From Gemmiger formicilis (GTDB taxonomy: Bacteria > Bacillota > Clostridia > Oscillospirales > Ruminococcaceae), in the NCBI RefSeq assembly GCF_024462815.1, contig NZ_JANGCG010000001.1, positions 124,001 to 188,000 on the forward strand: 64,000 bases of DNA, read 5' to 3'. Below the pieces are notes generated by a model. That model had not been told where the DNA came from and did no database searches. It saw nothing but the letters and a program-made list of their open reading frames with translations. This document shows positions 47,591-59,646 of this stretch, one piece after another. Made by a program: the position numbers and the translations under genes. The first letter of the stretch is position 1. Each line of letters opens with the position of its first letter.

Positions 47591-48450
47591 ATGGCCCTAA
47601 GATTTACTTTACCATTCCCTTGTTCGGCGGCATTGACATTACGCAGACGACAGTCTCGTCCTTCGTGGTTATGGTGCTGCTCTGCGTGGCCGCCATTGTG
47701 CTGGGACGTGATTTGCAAAAGCGCCCCGGCCGCCGTCAAGTCCTTGTCGAAAAGGCCGTGACCATGCTCTATGATATGGTGGAAAGCACGATGGGCAAGC
47801 ATAACAGCTATTGGACGCCCTACATCGGCGCGCTGTTCCTCAGCTCAATGTGCGGTTCCTTTATCGGTATGACCGGCATTTTCCGTTCGGCCACGGCCGA
47901 TTTGTCCACTACCGTGACATGGGCGCTGATGACCAGCTTCCTCTGCTGGGGCTGCTCCATCAAGCGCAACGGCGTCGGCGGCTGGCTGAAAGGCTTTACC
48001 GAGCCGATTGTGGTTATGACCCCGATGAACCTTGTCTCCGAGATTGCCCAGCCGATTTCGATGGCGTTCCGTCACTTCGGCAACATTGCGGGCGGCAGCG
48101 TGCTGACCAGCCTTGTGTATTCTGCGCTGGCCACCGTTTCTGCCGCTGTGCTGGGCCTTGTAGGCAAGAGCTTTGTGGTGGGCATCCTTATCCTTGTCAT
48201 CGGTGCGGCGCTGCTCTACAGCGGCGTAAAAAGCAAAAAGATGGCGCGCAAGATTTTCGGCGTTGTCTTTGTGGCAACCGGTGCACTCTCTCTTTTGGGG
48301 CTGACAGGCGTACCTTATCTGGAGGTCGGTGTTCCCGGCATCCTGAGCCTGTATTTTGATATTTTCTCCGGCGGTGTACAAGCACTTGTTTTCAGCCTGT
48401 TGACAATGGTGTATGTGGGCAATGCCTGCCCGCCGCCGCAGGAAGCGTAA
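47587..48450 (+). CDS. atpB: ATP synthase subunit a
   Basis: 287 residues. The essential Arg lies in ISMAFRHFGNIAGG (about 158-171), which faces the c-ring and separates the two ion half-channels. At 287 residues it is longer than most; an extra ~40-residue hydrophobic stretch (about 197-240) lies between the Arg helix and the final helices. Overlaps atpI by 4 bases. With the c subunit it should form the ion path. Confidence 0.93.
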   Translation: MNGPKIYFTIPLFGGIDITQTTVSSFVVMVLLCVAAIVLGRDLQKRPGRRQVLVEKAVTMLYDMVESTMGKHNSYWTPYIGALFLSSMCGSFIGMTGIFRSATADLSTTVTWALMTSFLCWGCSIKRNGVGGWLKGFTEPIVVMTPMNLVSEIAQPISMAFRHFGNIAGGSVLTSLVYSALATVSAAVLGLVGKSFVVGILILVIGAALLYSGVKSKKMARKIFGVVFVATGALSLLGLTGVPYLEVGVPGILSLYFDIFSGGVQALVFSLLTMVYVGNACPPPQEA

Positions 48451-48470
48451 CACTGTATTCATTATTTTAG

Positions 48471-48725
<255 letters not shown>

Positions 48726-48751
48726 AACTGCTGGAAATGGAGGAATAGCTC

Positions 48752-49258
48752 ATGACGGGCTTTGAAAGTTTTGTAGGCATCAACCCGTGGACTGCGCTGT
48801 TTACCTTCTGCAATATGCTCATCACCTTTTCGGTTCTGAAGCATTTCCTTTTCAAGCCGGTCAAAAAGATGATTGACGATCGCCAGCAGGAGATTGATAC
48901 GATGTACGCCGATGCCGATGCCGCCAAGCAGAAGGCCGCTGCCCTTGAAAAGGAGTACGCGGACCATCTGCAGAGCATCAAGGATGAGCGCGACAGTATG
49001 CTGCGTGAAGCCACCGCCCGCGCCCAGAAGCGTGAGGAGGAAATCCTCAACGAGGCAAAGAATGAGGCAGCCTCCATCCGCGCGGCGGCAGAGGCTGACA
49101 TCGCACAGGAACGCAAGAAGGCTGTCAACGATCTGAAAAACGAGATTGGCGGTATGGCCGTTGAAATCGCCGGTAAGGTTGTGGAGCGCGAAATCAATGA
49201 GTCCGACCATCAGGCGCTGATTGATGAATTTATCCGGAATGTGGGGGATGCCTCATGA
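48752..49258 (+). CDS. atpF: ATP synthase subunit b
   Basis: 168 residues. One N-terminal membrane helix (about 12-32) then a long charged coiled coil (ADADAAKQKAAALEKEYADH and onward), the peripheral stalk. A single b-type gene is present, so a homodimer is expected. The stop overlaps the atpH start by 4 bases. Confidence 0.95.
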   Translation: MTGFESFVGINPWTALFTFCNMLITFSVLKHFLFKPVKKMIDDRQQEIDTMYADADAAKQKAAALEKEYADHLQSIKDERDSMLREATARAQKREEEILNEAKNEAASIRAAAEADIAQERKKAVNDLKNEIGGMAVEIAGKVVEREINESDHQALIDEFIRNVGDAS

Positions 49259-49791
49259 CCGAGCTTGCGAAGCGTTACGGCGGCAGCCTGTATGAGCTGG
49301 CGGCAGAGGAAAACCTTGCCGATGAGCTTTTGCAGCAGCTGCAGACCGCAGTGGACAGCATTCAGGCTGAGCCGCAGTATCTGCGGCTGCTGGCAACGCC
49401 CAGCGTCCCCAAAAAGGAGCGCTGTGCACTGCTGGCACAGGCCTTTGAGGGCGCACATCCGTATCTTGTCAACTTCCTCAGGCTTCTGTGTGAGGAGGAT
49501 TTGATTGCAGAGCTCCCGGGCTGCCTGCGGGCATTCCGCGACCGCTACAACGCGGACCATGACATTCTTGAGGTCACAGCGGTGTCGGCGGTTGCCCTGA
49601 CCGTGCCCGCCCGTGAAAAGCTGCTGGCAAAATTGCAGACAATGACAGGCAAGAATATCGTTCTGACCGAGACCGTGGACCCGTCCGTTATTGGCGGTAT
49701 GCGGCTGGATATGGGCGGTACCCGTCTGGACGGCACCGTGCAGCGCCATTTGGAGCATCTGCGGGAAGAAATCGACGGTGCAACCCTTTAA
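49255..49791 (+). CDS. atpH: ATP synthase subunit delta
   Basis: 178 residues. An all-helical N-terminal domain (begins MTELAKRYGGSLYELA) and the C-terminal pattern DPSVIGGMRLDMGGTRLDGT are typical of the delta (OSCP) subunit, which links the stalk to alpha3beta3. ATGA overlap with atpF. Confidence 0.94.
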   Translation: MTELAKRYGGSLYELAAEENLADELLQQLQTAVDSIQAEPQYLRLLATPSVPKKERCALLAQAFEGAHPYLVNFLRLLCEEDLIAELPGCLRAFRDRYNADHDILEVTAVSAVALTVPAREKLLAKLQTMTGKNIVLTETVDPSVIGGMRLDMGGTRLDGTVQRHLEHLREEIDGATL

Positions 49792-49815
49792 CATTGCACT
49801 CATTCTATAGATTGT

Positions 49816-51351
<1,536 letters not shown>

Positions 51352-51372
51352 ACTGCAAAGGAGGTGCCGCCG

Positions 51373-52227
51373 ATGGCCGGTTCCATGAAGGAAATCAAGC
51401 TGCGTATCCGAAGCGTCGAAAGCACCATGCAGATTACCAAGGCAATGGAGCTTGTGGCGTCCAGCAAGCTGCGCCGCGCCAAGGAGCGCGTGGAAGGCAG
51501 CCGCCCTTATTTTGAGACGCTGTACCAGACGCTGTATGACATTGTCAGCACGGACTCTGCCTTTGACAGCCCCTATCTGGAAAAGAGGGAGAGCAAGTGC
51601 CGCCTGTATATCGTTATCGCGGGTGACCGCGGTCTGGCGGGCGGTTACAACTCCAATATCCTGAAGGCTGTGGAGGCGGACGCCGCAGGCAGTGACTACT
51701 GTGTTCTGCCCATCGGCAAGAAGGCAGTCGAGTTTTTTGAACGCCGCAAGGCCAATGTCCTGACTACTGCTTTTGCGGAGGCGGGGGACTTGTCCGTCAG
51801 CGACTGTTTTGAGATTTCCCGCCTTGTCTGCCAGAAATTTCTGGCAGGGGAGATTGACGAAATCCGCCTTGGTTTTACGCAATTTGTCTCTATGCTGACC
51901 CAGACGGCTACCGTGCTGCCGGTTTTGCCCTTTGACGCTGCACCGCCCGCACCGGGCCATGAGCGCGAAAGCCTGATGCTCTATGAGCCGGACAGCAAGT
52001 CTGTCTTTGAGGCCATCATTCCGGAGTATCTGGCCGGTGTTGTCTATGGTGCGCTGTGTGAGAGCGTTGCCAGTGAGCAGGGGGCACGCCGTATGGCAAT
52101 GGATGCCGCCACAAAGAACGCAGGCGAGATTATTGACCATCTGAACCTGTACTACAACCGCGCCCGTCAGGCTGCTATCACGCAGGAAATTACCGAGATT
52201 GTGGCTGGTGCTAACGCGGAAAGCTGA
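51373..52227 (+). CDS. atpG: ATP synthase subunit gamma
   Basis: 284 residues. The N-terminal helix (KEIKLRIRSVESTMQITKAM), the central GDRGLAGGYN and the C-terminal helix (RMAMDAATKNAGEIIDHLN, then YNRARQAAITQEI) make the rotating shaft. The ATG at 51373 follows AAAGGAGG by 8 bases. The stop codon is part of the CTGA that is duplicated at the MITE just downstream. Confidence 0.96.
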   Translation: MAGSMKEIKLRIRSVESTMQITKAMELVASSKLRRAKERVEGSRPYFETLYQTLYDIVSTDSAFDSPYLEKRESKCRLYIVIAGDRGLAGGYNSNILKAVEADAAGSDYCVLPIGKKAVEFFERRKANVLTTAFAEAGDLSVSDCFEISRLVCQKFLAGEIDEIRLGFTQFVSMLTQTATVLPVLPFDAAPPAPGHERESLMLYEPDSKSVFEAIIPEYLAGVVYGALCESVASEQGARRMAMDAATKNAGEIIDHLNLYYNRARQAAITQEITEIVAGANAES

Positions 52228-52399
52228 GGCAACACCGCACAATTCGCGCCTGACGGCTTAAGCACCGCTGCTGCGGCTACGAAGCACAATCTGCGTTGCA
52301 AAAATGCTCGATAATACATCCAGTATTATCTGCGCTTTTTGCTTAGCAGCTTGCACTTCTCGCTCGCCGCATCGGCACTTAGAATTATGCGGTATTGCC
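52228..52399. mobile_element. 172-bp MITE inserted between atpG and atpD
   Basis: Terminal inverted repeats of 18 bp: left GGCAACACCGCACAATTC (52228-52245) and right, reverse-complemented, GGCAATACCGCATAATTC (52399-52382), two mismatches. CTGA directly flanks both ends (52224-52227, 52400-52403), the expected target-site duplication. The whole element is one imperfect hairpin; its centre is GATAATAC-ATCCA-GTATTATC. No coding frame. Any transposase acts from elsewhere. Confidence 0.85.
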
Positions 52400-52407
52400 C
52401 TGAGTAA

Positions 52408-53829
<1,422 letters not shown>

Positions 53830-53841
53830 GGCGGTGGGAAT

Positions 53842-54255
53842 ATGGCAACTTTCCCGCTGAAAATTATGACGCCGGACGGTGTAGCGTTTGACGGCGAGGT
53901 TGTCTCGCTGTCCTGCCGCACCATCAACGGCCAGATTCAGCTGCTTGCTAAGCACATTGACCTGTGTACCGCACTGGGTATGGGCGAGGCCCGCATCAAG
54001 CTGGAGGACGGCACAACCCGCCGCGCCGCCTGTATGGGCGGTATGCTCAGCGTGCTGAAGGGGGAGTGCCACCTGCTGGCAACCACCTTTGAGTGGGCTG
54101 ATGCCATTGATGCAGAGCGCGCCGCCCGCAGCAAGGCACGCGCCGAGGAAATCCTTGCCCAGAAAAATCTGGACAAGCGTGATTTGGAGCTTGCCGAAGC
54201 CCGCCTAAAGCGTGCGCTGGTGCGCAGCAGTGTGGTAGCCCGCAAGGATATCTGA
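53842..54255 (+). CDS. atpC: ATP synthase subunit epsilon
   Basis: 137 residues: the N-terminal beta sandwich (PLKIMTPDGVAFDGEVVSLS) and a two-helix C-terminal domain (AERAARSKARAEEILAQK onward) that can inhibit rotation. Twelve bases after atpD; a terminator closes the operon. Confidence 0.95.
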   Translation: MATFPLKIMTPDGVAFDGEVVSLSCRTINGQIQLLAKHIDLCTALGMGEARIKLEDGTTRRAACMGGMLSVLKGECHLLATTFEWADAIDAERAARSKARAEEILAQKNLDKRDLELAEARLKRALVRSSVVARKDI

Positions 54256-54264
54256 TTCTGATTC

Positions 54265-54289
54265 AGCCCCCGCCTGGCGGGGGCTTTTT
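54265..54289 (+). terminator. Terminator of the ATP synthase operon
   Basis: AGCCCCCGCC-TGG-CGGGGGCT with T5. Confidence 0.9.
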
Positions 54290-54327
54290 CGTGGTTTTAC
54301 AAGAGGGCAGGAGCGTATACAGAATTT

Positions 54328-54606
54328 ATGAATACAGCTGTGATTTATCTTATTTTTATGAACCTTATCGGCTTTGGTCTGATGGGCATTGACAAGCAGC
54401 GCGCCCGCCGCAGGGACTGGCGCATCCCGGAAAAAGTCCTGTTTGGTGCTGCACTGCTGGGCGGCAGCGTAGGCGCTTGGGCCGGAATGTATCTGTTTCA
54501 CCACAAGACAAGGCACTGGTATTTTGTGGTGGGTATGCCGCTGATTCTGGCCGTACAGGCGGCGCTTGTGTGGTATTTTCGGCCGATGCTGTTCGGTCAC
54601 ATTTGA
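54328..54606 (+). CDS. DUF1294 family membrane protein
   Basis: 92 residues, three hydrophobic segments. YLIFMNLIGFGLMGIDKQRARRR, RIPEKVLFGAALLGGSVGAW and HHKTRHWYFVVGMPLIL are the three blocks of DUF1294, small inner-membrane proteins of unknown function. Weak GGCAGGAG-type site upstream. It stands alone between two terminator/promoter regions. Confidence 0.85.
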   Translation: MNTAVIYLIFMNLIGFGLMGIDKQRARRRDWRIPEKVLFGAALLGGSVGAWAGMYLFHHKTRHWYFVVGMPLILAVQAALVWYFRPMLFGHI

Positions 54607-54718
54607 TAAATAATCTACAATCCCACCTTGACATTTTATTAACTTTGTGAGATATTTTGCCTTGCACCTGCTTTCCGCACATATGTTGCCCAGATTCGCC
54701 GCAAAGCGCACAATTTCT

Positions 54719-54746
54719 TTGCAAAGGGTAAAATGGGTGCTATAAT
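54719..54746 (+). promoter_or_regulatory. pta promoter
   Basis: TTGCAA, 16-bp spacer, TATAAT (54741-54746). A second, weaker candidate (TTGACA at 54628, GATATT at 54651) lies 90 bases upstream. Confidence 0.7.
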
Positions 54747-54802
54747 AGCAGTGTAAGTGTTATGCAGCCGTGTGCTGCTGGAATTATGGAGGTTATCAGA
54801 GT

Positions 54803-55768
54803 ATGTCCATTTTCGAGGATTTTGAGAAAAAGCTGCAGGCTGAGCCGAAGTCTATCGTCTTTACCGAGGGTACCGATGCCCGCATCCTGTCCGCTGCAAG
54901 CCGCCTGCTGGCTGGTAAGACGTTGAAGGTCATCCTGCTGGGTGAGGTTGAGGCCGTCAAGAAGGCCGCAGCAGAGGGCAGCTTTGATATCACCGGTGCC
55001 GAGATTATCGACCCGACCAACTACGAGGGCTTCGATGAGATGGTTGCCAAGATGGTTGAGCTGCGCAAGGGAAAGATGACCGATGAGCAGTGCCGTGCCG
55101 CCCTGTCCAAGGGCAACTACTTCGGCACCATGCTGGTCAAGATGGGCAAGGCCGACTGCCTGCTGGGCGGCGCTACCTACTCCACCGCTGACACTGTCCG
55201 CCCCGCACTGCAGCTCATCAAGTGCAAGCCCGGCATCAAGTCTGTCAGCTCCTGCTTCATTCTGATGCGCGGCGATGAGAGCATTGCTATGGGTGACTGC
55301 GCCATCAACATCGACCCCTCCGAGGACGAGATTGTGGAGTCCACCGTTGAGACTGCCCACACTGCTGAGATTTTTGGCATTGACCCCCGCGTTGCACTGC
55401 TGTCCTATTCCACCAAGGGCTCCGGCAAGGGCGAGACCGTGGACAAGATGCGCAACGCCACCCTGCGTGTGCAGGAGGCTCACCCCGAGCTGAAGGTTGA
55501 CGGCGAGCTGCAGTTTGACGCTGCCGTTGCCCCCGAGGTCGGCCAGCTGAAAGCTCCCGGCTCCAAGGTTGCCGGTTACGCCAACACCTTCATCTTCCCC
55601 AACATCAACGCTGGTAACATTGGCTACAAGATTGCCCAGCGTCTGGGCGGCTTTGAGGCCTACGGCCCCATTCTGCAGGGCCTGAACGCCCCCATCAATG
55701 ACCTGTCCCGCGGCTGCAACGCCGAGGAGGTCTACAAGATGGCCCTGATTACCGCCGCACTCATCTGA
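54803..55768 (+). CDS. pta: Phosphate acetyltransferase
   Basis: 321 residues, the short single-domain form. DCLLGGATYSTADTVRPALQ, SYSTKGSGKGETVDKM and GNIGYKIAQRLGGFEAYGP are the family landmarks. It converts acetyl-CoA and phosphate to acetyl-phosphate for ATP formation via acetate kinase; ackA is not in the window. A phosphotransbutyrylase would lack the long TKGSG region, so Pta is preferred. Start ATG 54803 with ATGGAGG upstream. Own promoter and terminator. Confidence 0.94.
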   Translation: MSIFEDFEKKLQAEPKSIVFTEGTDARILSAASRLLAGKTLKVILLGEVEAVKKAAAEGSFDITGAEIIDPTNYEGFDEMVAKMVELRKGKMTDEQCRAALSKGNYFGTMLVKMGKADCLLGGATYSTADTVRPALQLIKCKPGIKSVSSCFILMRGDESIAMGDCAINIDPSEDEIVESTVETAHTAEIFGIDPRVALLSYSTKGSGKGETVDKMRNATLRVQEAHPELKVDGELQFDAAVAPEVGQLKAPGSKVAGYANTFIFPNINAGNIGYKIAQRLGGFEAYGPILQGLNAPINDLSRGCNAEEVYKMALITAALI

Positions 55769-55796
55769 TTGCATAAACAGCCTACATAAAAACAAA

Positions 55797-55842
55797 ATCG
55801 GCCGCCTGCCGTGAGAAATCACAGCAGGCGGCCGATTTATTT
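55797..55842. terminator. Bidirectional terminator between pta and luxS
   Basis: Stem ATCGGCCGCCTGC with GCAGGCGGCCGAT, A-rich before and T-rich after. Confidence 0.85.
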
Positions 55843-55848
55843 GATAGC

Positions 55849-55880
55849 GCTGTAGGGGCCCGGGCACGCCCGGCCCGCAA
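55849..55880. repeat. CTGTAGGGG-type intergenic repeat, second copy
   Basis: GCTGTAGGGGCCCGGGCACG and following bases form a GC palindrome related to 35673-35724. Confidence 0.5.
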
Positions 55881-55910
55881 GTTCCCCGTAAATAGCATTT
55901 GTCGGGAAAC

Positions 55911-55963
55911 TTCACCCTCATCCGGCCCTGCGGGGCCACCTTCTCCCATGGGGAGAAGGCTTT
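55911..55963. repeat. Double-hairpin intergenic repeat
   Basis: TTCACCCTCATCC followed by two short palindromes, GGCCCTGCGGGGCC and CCTTCTCCCATGGGGAGAAGG with one mismatch. I recall such CCCTCATCCGG...CCTTCTCCCC units as dispersed repeats in gut Firmicutes; only one copy is in this window, so its repetitiveness is not shown here. Confidence 0.45.
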
Positions 55964-55981
55964 TCGGAGGGGGATTATATC

Positions 55982-56443
55982 TTAATAGTGCAGCTGTTCT
56001 GCGGTCAGCTTTTCCAGCACCGGCAACATAGCGGCGGCTTCGGCGCGGGCGGCGATGGGATCCATCATCAGATAGTTGCCGCACTCCACCGCGGAAGCGC
56101 CGGGAATTTCGCCGGTGTATCCGGCCATCCACGCAAAGGCACTGCGGGTCAGCTCCAGCGCTTCAGCAGGGGTCAGCCCGGTGGTCAGCAGATAGAATCC
56201 GGTCAGGCAGCCCATCGGGCCGACATAGACAACACCCTTGCTGTACTTGCTGTTGCGGGCATAGGTTGCAAACAGGTGCTCCAGCGTGTGGGCGGCGGCG
56301 GGGGAAAGATAGCTGCCCTTGTTGGGCTGTTTCATACGGATATCCCACGTCAGAATTTCGCCGTTTGCGCCGTCCTGCCGGGACAGATACATACCTGGCA
56401 GCAGCTTTGTGTGGTCAACGCAAAAACTTGCAATTCGCTCCAT
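55982..56443 (-). CDS. luxS: S-ribosylhomocysteine lyase LuxS
   Basis: 153 residues, standard length. Zinc ligands: HTLEH (about 53-57) and the Cys in VGPMGCLTGFYL (about 79). It cleaves S-ribosylhomocysteine to homocysteine and DPD, the AI-2 precursor, so it serves both methyl-cycle recycling and possible signalling. It lies 9 bases after pyk with no promoter of its own, so expression probably follows glycolysis. No pfs (nucleosidase) gene is nearby. Confidence 0.95.
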   Translation of the reverse strand: MERIASFCVDHTKLLPGMYLSRQDGANGEILTWDIRMKQPNKGSYLSPAAAHTLEHLFATYARNSKYSKGVVYVGPMGCLTGFYLLTTGLTPAEALELTRSAFAWMAGYTGEIPGASAVECGNYLMMDPIAARAEAAAMLPVLEKLTAEQLHY

Positions 56444-56452
56444 TGTGCTGCC

Positions 56453-58198
56453 TCACTTTGCCATAGCCTGCACAACACCGCGGGCGCAGTCCATCGAAAT
56501 CAGCATACCATCTTTCAGGGTGCGGGTGGCGTTGGTGGCACCAACAATGACCGCCTTACCCAGCGTCAGGCCGACAATGGCGGAATGGCTGTTCGTACCG
56601 GCTTCCTCGGTGATGATACCAGCCGACTCGCGCATAAAGGGCAGCATATCATTCGTGGTGAAGGGAACCACCAGAATCTGGCCGGGCTTGAACTTTTTGG
56701 CGGCCTCGGCGGCACTGCGGCAGACACAGACCTCGCCCTTGGCGTTGTACTTGCCGATACCGACACCGGCGAGCAGGGAATCGCCCACCATATGCACCTT
56801 AATCATATTTGTGGTGCCAGAGACGCCCACCGGGACACCGGCGGTAACAACAACCAGGTCACCATCCTGCACGAGACCTGCATTGCGGGCCTTCTCTACA
56901 GATTTGCTGATCAGTTCATCGGTGGAGGTGGCATAGTCCATCAGCAGCGGGGTCACACCGCGGTACACGTTCAGCTGGCGGCGGGTCGTCTCGTCGAGCA
57001 CGCAGGCAATAATCTGGGTATCGGGGCGGAAGCGGCTCAGCAGGCGGGCCGTCTCACCACTCTTGGAGGCCGTGATAATCGCGGAAGCACCAATGTCTGC
57101 AGCGGTGGTGCAGGCGGCATGGCCCACGGCAGCGCTGACGTTCAGGCGGGAGGAATCCGCACGGCTGTGGTGAACCAGACTGTCAAAGTTGGAGTCAGCC
57201 TCGGTGGTCTCGGCAATCGTAGCCATTGCCTTCAGGGCCTCCACCGGATACTTGCCCGCAGCGGTCTCACCAGAAAGCATAACCGCGCCGGTGCCGTCAT
57301 AGATGGCATTGGCAACGTCGGTAATCTCGGCACGGGTGGGGCGGGGGTTGACAATCATAGAGTCCAGCATCTGGGTGGCGGTAATACAGATTTTGCCGGC
57401 GCTCATGGCACGGTCAATCAGATGCTTCTGGATAGCAGGAATCTCGGCAAAGTCAATTTCAACGCCCATATCGCCGCGGGCCACCATAATACCGTCGGCA
57501 ACGGTCAGGATTTCATCAATGTTGTCGATGCCTTCCTGGTTCTCGATCTTGGCGATAATACGAATCTTGGAGTTGTGCTCATCCAGAACGTGGCGGATTT
57601 CCATAATGTCCTGCGCATTCCGGGCAAAGCTGGCGGAAATCAAATCAAAGCCCTGCTCAACGCCAAAGAGAATATCACTGGTGTCGCGCTGGCTCATATA
57701 CGGCATGGACAGGTGCACGCCGGGAACGTTGACGCCCTTCTTGGTCTTGATGGTGCCATCGTTGCAGACCGTGCAGCTGATGTCGGTATCGCCGACCTCG
57801 TCAATGCGCAGCTCAATCAGGCCGTCGTCCAGCATAATGCGGCCGCCAGGCTTGACATCGTGGGGCAAATCCTTATAGGTGACAGAGCAGATTTCATTCG
57901 TGCCCTCCACATCGCGGGAGGTCAGGGTGAATTTCTGGCCGGTAACCAGCTTCTCAACGCCGTTCTTGAACTCGCCCAGACGGATTTCGGGGCCCTTGGT
58001 GTCCAGCATACAGGCGATGGGCAGATCCAGCTCCTTGGACAGCGCACGCACCTTGTCAAAGCGACCCTTGTGCTCCTCATAGTCGCCGTGAGAGAAGTTG
58101 AAGCGGGCAACATTCATTCCATTTTCCATCAGCTGGCGCAGGATGCCCGGCTTGTCGGTGGAAGGACCCATAGTGCAGACGATTTTGGTTTTACGCAT
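56453..58198 (-). CDS. pyk: Pyruvate kinase with C-terminal PEP-utiliser-like domain
   Basis: 581 residues. Core domain: KIVCTMGPSTDKPGILRQLM at the start, the active-site block IIAKIENQEGIDNIDEIL (about 215-232) and MVARGDMGVEI. After the usual ~470-residue enzyme follows an extra ~105-residue domain (GEVCVCRSAAEAAKKFKPGQ, then TEEAGTNSHSAIVGLTLGKA) resembling the mobile phosphohistidine domain of PEP synthase and EI, here with Ser-His in TNSHSAI. Such fusions are known in Bacilli and Clostridia. GGAGGAAATG lies upstream of the ATG. Confidence 0.97.
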   Translation of the reverse strand: MRKTKIVCTMGPSTDKPGILRQLMENGMNVARFNFSHGDYEEHKGRFDKVRALSKELDLPIACMLDTKGPEIRLGEFKNGVEKLVTGQKFTLTSRDVEGTNEICSVTYKDLPHDVKPGGRIMLDDGLIELRIDEVGDTDISCTVCNDGTIKTKKGVNVPGVHLSMPYMSQRDTSDILFGVEQGFDLISASFARNAQDIMEIRHVLDEHNSKIRIIAKIENQEGIDNIDEILTVADGIMVARGDMGVEIDFAEIPAIQKHLIDRAMSAGKICITATQMLDSMIVNPRPTRAEITDVANAIYDGTGAVMLSGETAAGKYPVEALKAMATIAETTEADSNFDSLVHHSRADSSRLNVSAAVGHAACTTAADIGASAIITASKSGETARLLSRFRPDTQIIACVLDETTRRQLNVYRGVTPLLMDYATSTDELISKSVEKARNAGLVQDGDLVVVTAGVPVGVSGTTNMIKVHMVGDSLLAGVGIGKYNAKGEVCVCRSAAEAAKKFKPGQILVVPFTTNDMLPFMRESAGIITEEAGTNSHSAIVGLTLGKAVIVGATNATRTLKDGMLISMDCARGVVQAMAK

Positions 58199-58263
58199 AA
58201 AAACATTTCCTCCGTTTGATTGCTCTACCTATTTATATATACTTTATAGAAAACCACAGCGAT

Positions 58264-58293
58264 ATTATACTACAGGTTCCCCGGGATAAACAA
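58264..58293 (-). promoter_or_regulatory. Probable pyk-luxS promoter
   Basis: Minus strand TTGTTT (58293-58288), 18-bp spacer, TATAAT (58269-58264). Confidence 0.6.
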
Positions 58294-58395
58294 GTAGGTA
58301 CAGAAATTTGACAGAAATTATACCGTACATATCTTGCTGTATTTGCCTATGTTATTTTTTGGACAAATGCGCCGCGTCCCGGTATGGATTTTATG

Positions 58396-58424
58396 TTTAC
58401 TTTTTTAATGGTTTACGGTATAAT
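58396..58424 (+). promoter_or_regulatory. deoB promoter
   Basis: TTTACT, 17-bp spacer, TATAAT (58419-58424), about 45 bases before the ATG. Confidence 0.75.
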
Positions 58425-58470
58425 AAGTACAAAAAGATTTCTTTACTATAAATCATACAGGAGAATCATT

Positions 58471-59646
58471 ATGGCAAAACGTGTATTTTTGATTGTGCTG
58501 GACAGCTTCGGCATCGGTGCAGAGCCGGACGCCGCTCTTTTCGGTGATGCCGGTACCAATACGCTGGGCGCGATTGCCGGTCACCCCAGCTTCAAAGGGG
58601 ACAACCTGGCCAAGCTGGGTATGTTCAATCTGGACGGCGTGACCTGCGGTACCCCGGTTGCACAGCCCCTCGGCAGCTTTGCCCGCCTGCGCGAGGCCAG
58701 CGCTGGCAAGGATACCACCATCGGCCACTGGGAGATTGCCGGTCTGCTCAGCGCAGAGCCGCTGCCCACCTTTCCGGACGGCTTCCCGCAGGAGCTGCTG
58801 GACGAATTTACCGCCCGTACCGGCTACAAGGTGCTGTGCAACAAGCCCTATTCCGGCACGGATGTTATCCGCGACTACGGCGAGGAGCATATGAAAACCG
58901 GCGCGCTCATCGTCTACACCTCCGCGGACAGCGTTTTCCAGATTGCCGCCAATGAGGCCCTTGTCCCGGTGGAGAAGCTGTATGAAATCTGCGCCACGGC
59001 CCGCGAGCTGTTGACCGGCAAGTACGGCGTCGGCCGCGTGATTGCCCGCCCGTTCGTGGGGGACTGCGCCGCCAACTTCACTCGCACGCCCCGCCGCCAC
59101 GATTACAGTCTGGTGCCGCCCCGCGCTACGATGCTGGACGCCATTCAGGCCGCCGGAAAGGCAACCATCGGCGTGGGCAAAATTCATGATATCTTTGCAG
59201 GCAAGGGCGTTGGCGAGACCATCCGCACCAGCGGCAACACTGAGGGGCTGAAAGTCACGCTTGCGCTGGCAGACCGCGATTTTGAAGGCCTTGCCTTTGT
59301 CAACCTTGTGGACTTTGATATGCTCTACGGCCACCGCCGTGACGTGGCAGGCTATGCCGCTGCCGCCGCTGAGTTCAATGACTGGCTGCCCGGCTTTATG
59401 GAAAAAATGCGCCCCGGCGATATCCTGATGGTCACGGCAGACCACGGCTGTGACCCCAGCTACACCAAGACCACCGACCACACCCGCGAGTATGTGCCGT
59501 TCCTTATCTATGGTGACGAGATTCAGCCCGGTGTGAACCTGCACACCCGCTACAGCTTTGCCACGATTGCGGACACGGTCTGCAAGGCGCTGAACGTGGA
59601 CTACTGCCCGGCAGGTTGCGGTGTCTATGATGAAATTTCCAAGTAA
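58471..59646 (+). CDS. deoB: Phosphopentomutase
   Basis: 391 residues of the alkaline-phosphatase superfamily. Metal ligands: FLIVLDSFGIGAEPDA (first Asp), GTNTLG with the Thr nucleophile region, NLVDFDMLYGHRRD, and VTADHGCDPSYTKTTDHTRE. It interconverts ribose-1-P/deoxyribose-1-P and the 5-phosphates in nucleoside catabolism. ACAGGAGA lies before the ATG. The start of the next gene lies inside its 3' end. Confidence 0.95.
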   Translation: MAKRVFLIVLDSFGIGAEPDAALFGDAGTNTLGAIAGHPSFKGDNLAKLGMFNLDGVTCGTPVAQPLGSFARLREASAGKDTTIGHWEIAGLLSAEPLPTFPDGFPQELLDEFTARTGYKVLCNKPYSGTDVIRDYGEEHMKTGALIVYTSADSVFQIAANEALVPVEKLYEICATARELLTGKYGVGRVIARPFVGDCAANFTRTPRRHDYSLVPPRATMLDAIQAAGKATIGVGKIHDIFAGKGVGETIRTSGNTEGLKVTLALADRDFEGLAFVNLVDFDMLYGHRRDVAGYAAAAAEFNDWLPGFMEKMRPGDILMVTADHGCDPSYTKTTDHTREYVPFLIYGDEIQPGVNLHTRYSFATIADTVCKALNVDYCPAGCGVYDEISK

